Below, piece by piece: positions 57,919-64,000 of a stretch of 64,000 nt of DNA (its first letter is position 1; each line of letters starts with the position of its first letter). Below the pieces are notes generated by a model. It was not told the origin of the DNA, did not search any database, and saw only the letters and a list, made by a program, of their open reading frames with translations. The DNA is from Miniphocaeibacter sp964345925 (GTDB taxonomy: Bacteria > Bacillota > Clostridia > Tissierellales > Peptoniphilaceae). The DNA is taken from assembly GCA_964345925.1 (NCBI GenBank), contig CAYFSP010000001.1, positions 62,001 to 126,000 of the forward strand. Reading direction: 5' to 3'. The position numbers and the translations under genes are program-made.

Positions 57919-58731
57919 CTATACTTCATTATTTATTTTTTTTAGATGTCTTATAATAATATCTGCAGTTTCTTCAATAGCTCTTTCAGATACATCTATT
58001 ATAGGACATCCTATTCTCTTTATAATAGAATGGGCATGTTCTAATTCTAATAATATCCTATCAATAGTTGAATAGGAAGAGTTAGATGGTAAGCCTAAGG
58101 CTTGTAATCTTGACTTTCTTATTAAATTTAATTTTTCAGGTGAATTAGTTAATCCTATTATTTTTTTTGCAGGAACCTGGAATATTTCTTTAGGGACTGG
58201 CGTTTCAGGAACTAAAGGAATATTTGCAACTCTATAATTTTTATTTGCTAAGTACATGGATAGGGGTGTTTTAGAAGTTCTAGATACACCTAAAATAGTA
58301 ATATCTGCTTTTAATACACCTCTAGGGTCTTTGCCATCATCATATCTAACAGCGAAATCGATTGCATCTACACGCTTGAAATACTGAGCATCAAGACTTC
58401 TTAAAGCACCAGGTTTTGTTTTTGGTTCCTGATCTGTAATTCTTTCTAAAGCAATAATTGCAGGAGTAAGTACATCAACTCCTGTGATACCTTTTAAATC
58501 ACAGTTCTTCTTCATTGCTTCTATTAAGTTTTCATCGACTAAAGAATAGAAAACTAATGTACTTTCAGGTTCAGAAATTTTTTCGAAAATATTATTTAAA
58601 GAAATGATATCTCTAACATGGGAAAACCTATTCATAGATTTTTCAGCAACATCAAACTGAGCTATAGCTGCATGAACTATCTGTTCACAAGTTTCTCCAG
58701 TTGAATCGGATACAACTACGAATTTAATCAT
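57919..58731 (-). CDS. PPDK/PEP synthase regulatory kinase-phosphorylase (PpsR/DUF299)
   Basis: 270 residues. P-loop-like GVSRTSKTPLSMYLANK near 149 and the N-terminal VVSDSTGETCEQIVHAA, both family hallmarks. This bifunctional protein phosphorylates and dephosphorylates the Thr near the catalytic His of PPDK. Its position directly upstream of ppdK supports PPDK as the target. RBS gaggta 8 bases before ATG. Confidence 0.93.
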   Translation of the reverse strand: MIKFVVVSDSTGETCEQIVHAAIAQFDVAEKSMNRFSHVRDIISLNNIFEKISEPESTLVFYSLVDENLIEAMKKNCDLKGITGVDVLTPAIIALERITDQEPKTKPGALRSLDAQYFKRVDAIDFAVRYDDGKDPRGVLKADITILGVSRTSKTPLSMYLANKNYRVANIPLVPETPVPKEIFQVPAKKIIGLTNSPEKLNLIRKSRLQALGLPSNSSYSTIDRILLELEHAHSIIKRIGCPIIDVSERAIEETADIIIRHLKKINNEV

Positions 58732-58807
58732 AAATATTACCTCTACTTTGTTTGGTTATAATACCATTATACATTATTTTAACAAATAAATTAACTATAA
58801 GGACTAA

Positions 58808-58848
58808 AATAAAAAAATTTATTATAAGAAAATTCTTATAATAAATTT
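58808..58848 (-). terminator. Terminator of asnA, containing its stop codon
   Basis: A 16-bp perfect stem (AAATTTATTATAAGAA / TTCTTATAATAAATTT) with a 2-base centre spans the asnA TAA at 58838-58836. On the minus strand it is followed by seven T. The gap to ppsR also holds a loose minus-strand promoter (TTGTTA ... TATTAT) for ppsR. Confidence 0.8.
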
Positions 58849-59849
58849 ATATTATATTTTATACACTCATCAATCATTTCAGATGGCCATGTACTAGCTT
58901 GAACTTCTCCAATATGAGCTTTTTGCAAAAACAGCATACAAAGTCTTGATTGACCTATACCTCCACCAATAGCTTGAGGATAATTGTTCTCTATTAAGTT
59001 TTTATGGAAGTTTAAATTTACACGATCTAAATTATTGGAAGCTTCTAATTGTTCTAATAATACACTGCTGTTAACTCTAATTCCCATTGATGATAATTCT
59101 AAAGCATCGTTTAAAATAGGATTCCACACTATAATATCTCCATTTAAGTTCCAATCATCATAGTCAGGAGATCGTGTATCATGAGGTTTTCCAGATTTTA
59201 ATTTTTTTCCTATCTTCATTAAAAACATGGATCCATAGTTTTTACAATATTCTTTTTCCCTGTCCTCTGGACTTAAATTAGGATATTTATTCTCTAATTC
59301 CTGACTGGTTATTATGCTTATCGTATCTTTTAAAACAGGGTTATATTTTGGATAATGTTCTTTTAACATTTTCTGTGTATCTAACAATATTTGATAAATG
59401 GATTTAACGGTTTCAATTAAAAATATTTCAGTTCTATCATTTTCGTTTATAGATTTTTCCCAGTCCCACTGGTCAACATAGTATGAATGGGTATTATCAC
59501 AGTATTCAGCTGCTCTAATGGCATTCATATCGGTATATATACCGCTTCCAGCAGGGATCTTATATTCTTTTAGGGCATTTCTCTTCCATTTTGCTAAAGA
59601 ATGTACAATTTCTAATTGTGTTATTCTATTTTTATATTCAACATTAAAACTAACTGGTTTTTCTACACCGGATAAATTGTCATTTAATCCTAGATTGGAT
59701 TCAACAAAAAGGGGAGCAGAAACTCTAGTTAAATTTAAAGTTTTTGATAGATTCAATTCAAAATAATCCTTTATTAATTTTATTGCTTTTTGTGTTTCTA
59801 ATAAATTCAAATCAGATTTATAATCTTTTGGAATTACAAGGTTTGACAT
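58836..59849 (-). CDS. asnA: Aspartate-ammonia ligase (asparagine synthetase A)
   Basis: 337 residues, the usual AsnA length. Class II synthetase-like fold with TRVSAPLFVESNLGLND near 41, SYYVDQWDWEKSI near 122, and IGGGIGQSRLCMLFL near 293. ATP-dependent amidation of aspartate with ammonia. RBS aggagg. It is transcribed alone toward ppsR. Confidence 0.95.
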   Translation of the reverse strand: MSNLVIPKDYKSDLNLLETQKAIKLIKDYFELNLSKTLNLTRVSAPLFVESNLGLNDNLSGVEKPVSFNVEYKNRITQLEIVHSLAKWKRNALKEYKIPAGSGIYTDMNAIRAAEYCDNTHSYYVDQWDWEKSINENDRTEIFLIETVKSIYQILLDTQKMLKEHYPKYNPVLKDTISIITSQELENKYPNLSPEDREKEYCKNYGSMFLMKIGKKLKSGKPHDTRSPDYDDWNLNGDIIVWNPILNDALELSSMGIRVNSSVLLEQLEASNNLDRVNLNFHKNLIENNYPQAIGGGIGQSRLCMLFLQKAHIGEVQASTWPSEMIDECIKYNINLL

Positions 59850-59970
59850 TTATTACCTCCTAAAATAATACTATAATTATACTTTATGTTGAAAAATCGG
59901 TCAATTATACTTAGTCAGTTGATAATATGTTATACTGAACTTGTAAAAGACTACAGTAGAGGTGATAAAA

Positions 59971-60864
59971 TTGGCAGTAAAACTAATAATAGATTCAGGA
60001 GCTGATACTCCTATTGAACTAGCTAGTAAGTATAATATAGATGTGTTACCATTAACGGTAATTTCAAATGATATTGAATATAGAGATGGAATAGATATTA
60101 GTCCCAAAGAAATAACCGATAGAATGAAGGAAGGGGATGTATTTACAACTTCTCAAGTTAGCTTTGAACAATTCTATAATAAATTTAATGAAGAAGTGAA
60201 AAAAGGCAATGAGATTATATATATTTCCTTGTCAGGAGGCATATCGGGCTGCTATAATTCATCAGAAATGGCAAAAAAAGAAATACTTCAGGAAAATCCC
60301 GATGCTAAGATTTACTTATACAATAGTAAATGTGCTGCATTTGGCATAGGGTTAATAGCTATAAGAACCTCAAAACTTATAAATGAAGGATATGATGCAG
60401 AATATATTTTTGAAAAAGTAAAATTCATGGCAGATAATACGGAACATTTTTTCACTGTTGATGATATGAAGTATTTGTATAGAGGTGGAAGAGTAACTGC
60501 TGCTCAGAAGGTTTTAGGAGGGGTTTTAAATATTAAACCCATGTTGACAGTTAACAAGGAAGATGGGAAATTAATATCAATAGACAAAGCTAGAGGTTTA
60601 AACCAGGTATATAAAAAAATTATTTCTAGAATTAAAGACATTACAAAGAATAATAATATTTTAAAAGAACAGACAATTTTTATTTGTCATTCTGATAGTT
60701 TGAAAAATGCAAATATTTTAAAGGATATGGTAGTTGAAGAATTGGGAATAAAAAATATTATCGTTGTAGAAATTGGATCTACAATAGGAGCTCATACAGG
60801 CCCTGGGTGTATTGGTATCTTTGTAAGCAGAGAAGAGATTGGTGATGGTTTAGATATTATATAA
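59971..60864 (+). CDS. DegV-family fatty-acid-binding protein
   Basis: 297 residues. MAVKLIIDSGADTPIELA at the start and SLSGGISGCYNSSEMA near 85, VDDMKYLYRGGRVTAAQKV near 165, and GAHTGPGCIGIF near 272 are DegV hallmarks. Family members bind fatty acids and may feed FakA-type kinases. TTG at 59971 has gaggtg 7 bases upstream; the GTG at 59962 overlaps the RBS. Confidence 0.93.
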   Translation: MAVKLIIDSGADTPIELASKYNIDVLPLTVISNDIEYRDGIDISPKEITDRMKEGDVFTTSQVSFEQFYNKFNEEVKKGNEIIYISLSGGISGCYNSSEMAKKEILQENPDAKIYLYNSKCAAFGIGLIAIRTSKLINEGYDAEYIFEKVKFMADNTEHFFTVDDMKYLYRGGRVTAAQKVLGGVLNIKPMLTVNKEDGKLISIDKARGLNQVYKKIISRIKDITKNNNILKEQTIFICHSDSLKNANILKDMVVEELGIKNIIVVEIGSTIGAHTGPGCIGIFVSREEIGDGLDII

Positions 60865-60906
60865 ATAGTAAAAGTCTATTTGGTTTCAAATAGACTTTTA
60901 CTATTT
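60863..60906. terminator. Bidirectional terminator between degV and the GIY-YIG gene
   Basis: A perfect 20-bp inverted repeat (60863-60882 and 60887-60906) with a 4-base loop. It overlaps the degV stop and the last codons of the convergent GIY-YIG gene. T-rich but interrupted tails on both sides. Confidence 0.8.
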
Positions 60907-61136
60907 ATTAGTTTCAATTTTTTCTCGCGATTTAATTTCTTTATCTCTCTTTCTCTTTTTAAAGCTTCTTCTTTACTATTTAAATTCTCGTAATAGATTA
61001 GTTCTACAGGAATACGTCCCCTTGTATACTTTGCACCTTTACCGCTATTGTGAGTGGCTATACGCTTCTCTAAGTCATTTGTCCAGCCGGTGTACAGGGT
61101 GTTGTCATTACATTTTAATATATATACATAATTCAT
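60876..61136 (-). CDS. GIY-YIG nuclease family protein (YhbQ/UPF0213 type)
   Basis: 86 residues. YVYILKCNDNTLYTGWT gives the GIY-YIG strand pattern (VYI ... YTG), followed by the RIATHNSGKGAKYTRGR arginine segment and the Glu-rich EEALKREREIKKLNREKK helix. Single-domain relatives act on nucleic acids, exact role unclear. Overlaps recX by 4 bases; the C-terminal codons lie in the terminator stem. Confidence 0.88.
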   Translation of the reverse strand: MNYVYILKCNDNTLYTGWTNDLEKRIATHNSGKGAKYTRGRIPVELIYYENLNSKEEALKREREIKKLNREKKLKLINSKSLFETK

Positions 61137-61750
61137 TTTGAATACTCCTCTACAATTGTATTAATGACATCATAGGAGAAACCCTTTTGAGATAAAAATG
61201 AATATATTTTATTTTTAAGTTTAAATTTATCGTATTTCTTATTCCAATTATATATTTTTTTATCAACTATATTTTTAGCGTTTTCAAATTCAAGATCTAA
61301 ATAATCATATTTAAGAGTATTTATTATCTCTGTAGATATTCCCTTTAGTTTTAATTCATATTCTATTTTTCTAATACTCCAATTATTGTACTTAGCTTTA
61401 TTATCAAAGAAAATTTTAGCAAAATAATTATCATCAATTATCTTTTCATCTTTATATTTTGAAATTATTTCATTTAATTGGTCTTCATTAACATTTTCTT
61501 TTAAAAGCCTATCTCTTACTTCCTTTTCCGACCTAATACGATAACTAATAAAGTTGTTTATTTTGGAGAATAAGACCTTATCGGTTTCGTATTTTAACAG
61601 TATTTCCATTTCGGAATTGGACAACTCTTTATTTACTTGTAAGGATAAGTCATTATATAGTTCATAGCTTGCATATAGGATTTTATCATTATCAAGTATT
61701 ATTTTAAAATGATTTTCCCTATCTTGAAATTCTATTTTTAAAATTTTCAT
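61133..61750 (-). CDS. recX: Regulatory protein RecX
   Basis: 205 residues. The RecX repeats are visible: FISYRIRSEKEVRDRLLKEN near 67, IIDDNYFAKIFFDNKAKYN near 104 and RKIEYELKLKGIS near 126. It modulates RecA filaments. recA is not in the window. The ATG overlaps the stop of an upstream 30-residue ORF (ATGA), suggesting coupled translation. Confidence 0.88.
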   Translation of the reverse strand: MKILKIEFQDRENHFKIILDNDKILYASYELYNDLSLQVNKELSNSEMEILLKYETDKVLFSKINNFISYRIRSEKEVRDRLLKENVNEDQLNEIISKYKDEKIIDDNYFAKIFFDNKAKYNNWSIRKIEYELKLKGISTEIINTLKYDYLDLEFENAKNIVDKKIYNWNKKYDKFKLKNKIYSFLSQKGFSYDVINTIVEEYSK

Positions 61751-61839
61751 AGTATAATGATGGAATAAATAACAGGAACTACCATTGCTAATAGAAGAAG
61801 AAGGGATATTATTCTTATTAAATTCTTATTGTTTTTCAT
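61747..61839 (-). CDS. Small hydrophobic protein, 30 residues
   Basis: Reads MKNNKNLIRIISLLLLLAM followed by VVPVIYSIIIL: a basic N-terminus and one membrane-spanning helix. The start has a good RBS (agaggtg, 5 bases before ATG), and the TGA overlaps the recX ATG. RBS and coupling favour a real gene. Not recognised; a membrane-anchored regulator or a leader peptide for recX are both possible. Confidence 0.6.
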   Translation of the reverse strand: MKNNKNLIRIISLLLLLAMVVPVIYSIIIL

Positions 61840-61889
61840 AACTCACCTCTAGGCAGATTTTATCATATTGTATATTATTTTGCTATAAC

Positions 61890-61917
61890 TTGAGTTTTTT
61901 TCATTTAATGTTAAAAT
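61890..61917 (+). promoter_or_regulatory. Candidate promoter of the orphan gene at 61940
   Basis: TTGAGT (61890-61895) and TAAAAT (61912-61917) have a 16-base spacer. The start of transcription would fall near 61924, which argues against the ATG at 61922. Confidence 0.4.
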
Positions 61918-61939
61918 ATTTATGAAAGTAGGATGCGTT

Positions 61940-62593
61940 ATGATAAATGATAAATTATTAGTACAATTAGGTATGACAATTTATAATAAACGAAATGAGT
62001 TAGATATAAAAAAACAATTAGTAAACCTAGAATATGAAAAAGATTTAAAAGAACAAAATATATTATTGAAGTTAAGGGAAATTGAACTTTTACAGAATAT
62101 GATTTTTAATAATAAATATTCTGGAATCAATTTGATCTCATATATAAATAATATTGCTCGAAACGAATTAGTTGATAATTCTTATAATGGAATCAATAAT
62201 AGTAGAATAGATGAAGAAAATAGAAAAATATACTTTAATATTAAATATTTTCTTTGTGAATATCTATATGAGGAGGATATAGAATTTATAAAAAACTTAC
62301 AGGATAAAGTAAATTATGCATATATATTCAATAATAAAAAACTATTGAAATTTTATGGATTATTATCAGAAGAAATTTTTAATAGAAATTTAAAAAGTGG
62401 AAATATAACGAGAGAGAAGTTGGAATGTTCAATAAAGAAAATAGAACAAGAGAATAATATTGATTTAAATAATGAAAATATTATATTAAAAGGTGTTAAT
62501 AATGATATTGTTAAATTGGATAAACTAATAGATGAAATAGATCAAATAATATTAATGTCAATACCTAAAACAACAAATAATTATATTATGTAG
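61940..62593 (+). CDS. Hypothetical protein, helical
   Basis: About 217 residues, not recognised. Rich in Asn, Ile, Lys and Glu, with several predicted helices and no membrane span, signal peptide or catalytic motif that I can see. ATG at 61940 is chosen since tagga precedes it and the promoter would leave the ATG at 61922 untranscribed. It is followed 8 bases later by the PC4-like gene, and the two probably share a transcript. Confidence 0.65.
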   Translation: MINDKLLVQLGMTIYNKRNELDIKKQLVNLEYEKDLKEQNILLKLREIELLQNMIFNNKYSGINLISYINNIARNELVDNSYNGINNSRIDEENRKIYFNIKYFLCEYLYEEDIEFIKNLQDKVNYAYIFNNKKLLKFYGLLSEEIFNRNLKSGNITREKLECSIKKIEQENNIDLNNENIILKGVNNDIVKLDKLIDEIDQIILMSIPKTTNNYIM

Positions 62594-62601
62594 GAGGAAT
62601 T

Positions 62602-62823
62602 ATGTCAGAGTTTAAATTTGAAATAGTTGAGAATTTAGGGATTTTATCGGAAAATGCAAAAGGGTGGAGAAAAGAACTTAACTTAGTTAGTTGGAGTGAA
62701 CGTGACCCTAAGTATGATATAAGAGAGTGGAATCCGGATCATACTAGAATGAGCAAAGGTGTTACCTTTACAGAAGATGAAGTGAAGGTACTTTTTGAAA
62801 TATTAAAGGATGAACTAGACTAA
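62602..62823 (+). CDS. PC4/YdbC-family ssDNA-binding protein
   Basis: 73 residues. GWRKELNLVSWSERDPKYD followed by IREWNPDHTRMSKGVTFTEDE matches the YdbC family of PC4-like single-stranded DNA/RNA-binding proteins. Strong RBS (aggagg). Role in the cell is not settled; a replication or transcription helper is likely. Confidence 0.88.
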   Translation: MSEFKFEIVENLGILSENAKGWRKELNLVSWSERDPKYDIREWNPDHTRMSKGVTFTEDEVKVLFEILKDELD

Positions 62824-62852
62824 TTGATTTATGCCATACATAATGGTATAAT
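62824..62852 (+). promoter_or_regulatory. Promoter of the leuS T-box transcript
   Basis: TTGATT (62824-62829) and a perfect TATAAT (62847-62852) with a 17-base spacer. The -35 begins at the stop codon's trailing edge of the PC4-like gene. Confidence 0.75.
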
Positions 62853-62859
62853 ATTGTGG

Positions 62860-63068
62860 ATATTATATAAGTTTATAGAAGTAGTAAGTAATTTTACTTT
62901 TTAAAGAGAGCTATTGTTGGTGTGAAATAGTATTGTAGGTTGCTGAACTTATCTATAGTTTAACTTATACGGGACACCGTTAAATGTCTTAAAGAGGGTT
63001 TTTACCAATAAGAGTGGTACCGCGAATTTAACTTTCGTCTCTTAATTAGAGATGGGAGTTTTTTTATT
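62860..63068 (+). promoter_or_regulatory. T-box riboswitch for tRNA-Leu, upstream of leuS
   Basis: The basal stem pairs TATAAGTT with AACTTATA, and TATAG with CTATA. The stem I loop has GGTGTGAAA. The specifier CTT (Leu) at 62948-62950 is followed by A just before the basal stem. The antiterminator core AGAGTGGTACCGCGAATTTA begins near 63011, and the terminator (CTCTTAATTAGAGATGGGAG region with T7) ends near 63067. Confidence 0.93.
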
Positions 63069-63082
63069 TTAAGGAGGAATTA

Positions 63083-64000
63083 ATGGATATTTACAATCCA
63101 AATGCAATTGAAAAAAAATGGCAAAATATATGGGATGAAGAGAAACCATTTAAAAAAGAAATAGATAATGATAACAAAAAGTTTTATGCTTTAATTGAGT
63201 TTCCTTACCCATCAGGACAAGGATTACATGTTGGTCATCCAAGACCTTATACGGCATTGGATATAGTTTCAAGAAAAAGAAGATTACAAGGCTATAACGT
63301 TCTATATCCTATGGGATGGGATGCTTTTGGCTTACCTGCAGAAAATTATGCAATACAAAATAAAGTTCATCCATCTATTATAACTGAAAAGAATATAGAA
63401 AGATTTAAAGAGCAATTAAAATCAATTGGTCTTTCTTTTGATTGGGATAGGGAGATAGACACTACGGATCCGAACTATTATAAATGGACTCAATGGATAT
63501 TTATAAAGATGTTTGAAAATAATTTAGCATATAAAAAAGAAATGCCAATTAATTGGTGCCCTTCTTGTAAAGTTGGACTTGCTAATGAGGAAGTAGTTGG
63601 TGGAACTTGTGAGCGTTGTGGGTCAGAGGTACAACACAAGGTTAAAAATCAATGGATGTTAAGGATTACCAAGTATGCTGATAGATTAATAGACGATCTT
63701 GCAAATGTTGACTATCCAGACAGAATTAAATCACAACAGATTAACTGGATAGGAAGATCATATGGATGTGAGTTAAATTTTAAAATTTCAGATAAAGAAG
63801 ATAATATAAAAGTATATACTACAAGACCGGATACTTTATTTGGTGCTACTTACATGGTAATTGCCTGTGAACATCCAATAATAGAAAAATATAAAAATGA
63901 AATCGAAAATATTGAAGAGATTAACTCATATCAAAAAGAGGTTTCAAAAAAATCTGAATTTGAAAGAACAGAACTTAATAAAAATAAAACAGGTGTGGAA
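63083..64000 (+). CDS. leuS: Leucyl-tRNA synthetase, 5' part only (3' end outside window)
   Basis: 306 codons are visible and the frame is open at the end; full LeuRS is about 800-880 residues. The HIGH motif is HVGH in PYPSGQGLHVGHPRPYTALD near 40-60, GWDAFGLPAENYAI near 79, a zinc module (CPSC ... CERC) near 158-180, and the CP1 editing domain with TTRPDTLFGATYM. RBS aaggagg. Controlled by the T-box. Confidence 0.96.
   Translation, partial: MDIYNPNAIEKKWQNIWDEEKPFKKEIDNDNKKFYALIEFPYPSGQGLHVGHPRPYTALDIVSRKRRLQGYNVLYPMGWDAFGLPAENYAIQNKVHPSIITEKNIERFKEQLKSIGLSFDWDREIDTTDPNYYKWTQWIFIKMFENNLAYKKEMPINWCPSCKVGLANEEVVGGTCERCGSEVQHKVKNQWMLRITKYADRLIDDLANVDYPDRIKSQQINWIGRSYGCELNFKISDKEDNIKVYTTRPDTLFGATYMVIACEHPIIEKYKNEIENIEEINSYQKEVSKKSEFERTELNKNKTGVE

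Noticed and set aside
1..64000. CRISPR array, tRNA cluster, toxin-antitoxin or prophage
   Set aside because: I looked for spaced direct repeats, tRNA-like cloverleaf ends, small paired genes and phage structural proteins and saw none that I could support.

Overview
The window is a strongly AT-rich, gene-dense bacterial chromosome segment, almost all on the + strand. It looks like a low-GC anaerobic Firmicute of the Clostridia/Tissierellia type. The grounds are the IspH-ribosomal S1 fusion, T-box and lysine riboswitches, pyruvate phosphate dikinase with its PpsR-type regulator, acetate kinase, the dnaG-rpoD-trmK-nif3 gene order and frequent TTG starts. A Peptoniphilaceae-like host is a guess from gene order and composition, not something the sequence proves.

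Layout. 1-2987: end of mutS2, then argS. 3001-7884: an operon of a B12-binding-type radical SAM protein, a membrane protein and a TPR protein, converging on a PucR-type regulator. 7885-9333: the scarred part of the window, an IS110-family transposase tail abutting a 5'-truncated murJ copy, followed by an intact murJ. 10935-15425: aspS under a T-box, then tcdA, rseC and glyA. 15600-19137: der, plsY, ackA and rpmF. 19196-26684: plsX, rnc, a second radical SAM protein, smc, ftsY. 26748-39587: a long run of overlapping housekeeping genes (asp23, nusB, xseAB, ispA, tlyA, argR, recN, nudix, M50 protease, scpAB, rluB, methyltransferase, flavoprotein, cmk, plsC). 39588-47183: ispH-rpsA, dgt, dnaG, rpoD, trmK, nif3. 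47201-48755: RNase P RNA, then trpS behind a T-box. 48774-55168: a lysine/diaminopimelate operon (lysA, lysC, asd, dapA, dapB, ddh) under a lysine riboswitch. 55209-58848: ppdK, ppsR and asnA on the minus strand. 59971-62823: degV, a GIY-YIG protein, recX with a tiny coupled membrane ORF, an unrecognised gene and a PC4-like protein. 62824-64000: T-box and start of leuS.

How the genes work together. Three aminoacyl-tRNA synthetases (Asp, Trp, Leu) each sit behind a T-box that senses the uncharged cognate tRNA. The lysine operon encodes the route from aspartate through meso-diaminopimelate (dehydrogenase branch) to lysine and feeds peptidoglycan, as does the lipid II flippase MurJ. Smc, ScpA and ScpB make the condensin complex. 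PlsX, PlsY and PlsC cover phosphatidic acid synthesis.

Most of the window is ordinary core genome and I found no clear new defence or mobile system. The most striking anomaly is a run of 15 A in rpoD that replaces a highly conserved stretch of sigma region 2.1 without shifting the frame. Other points are the IS110/murJ scar, terminator palindromes that contain stop codons, a structured leader before rpmF, an N-terminal extension on cytidylate kinase and a few orphan proteins.
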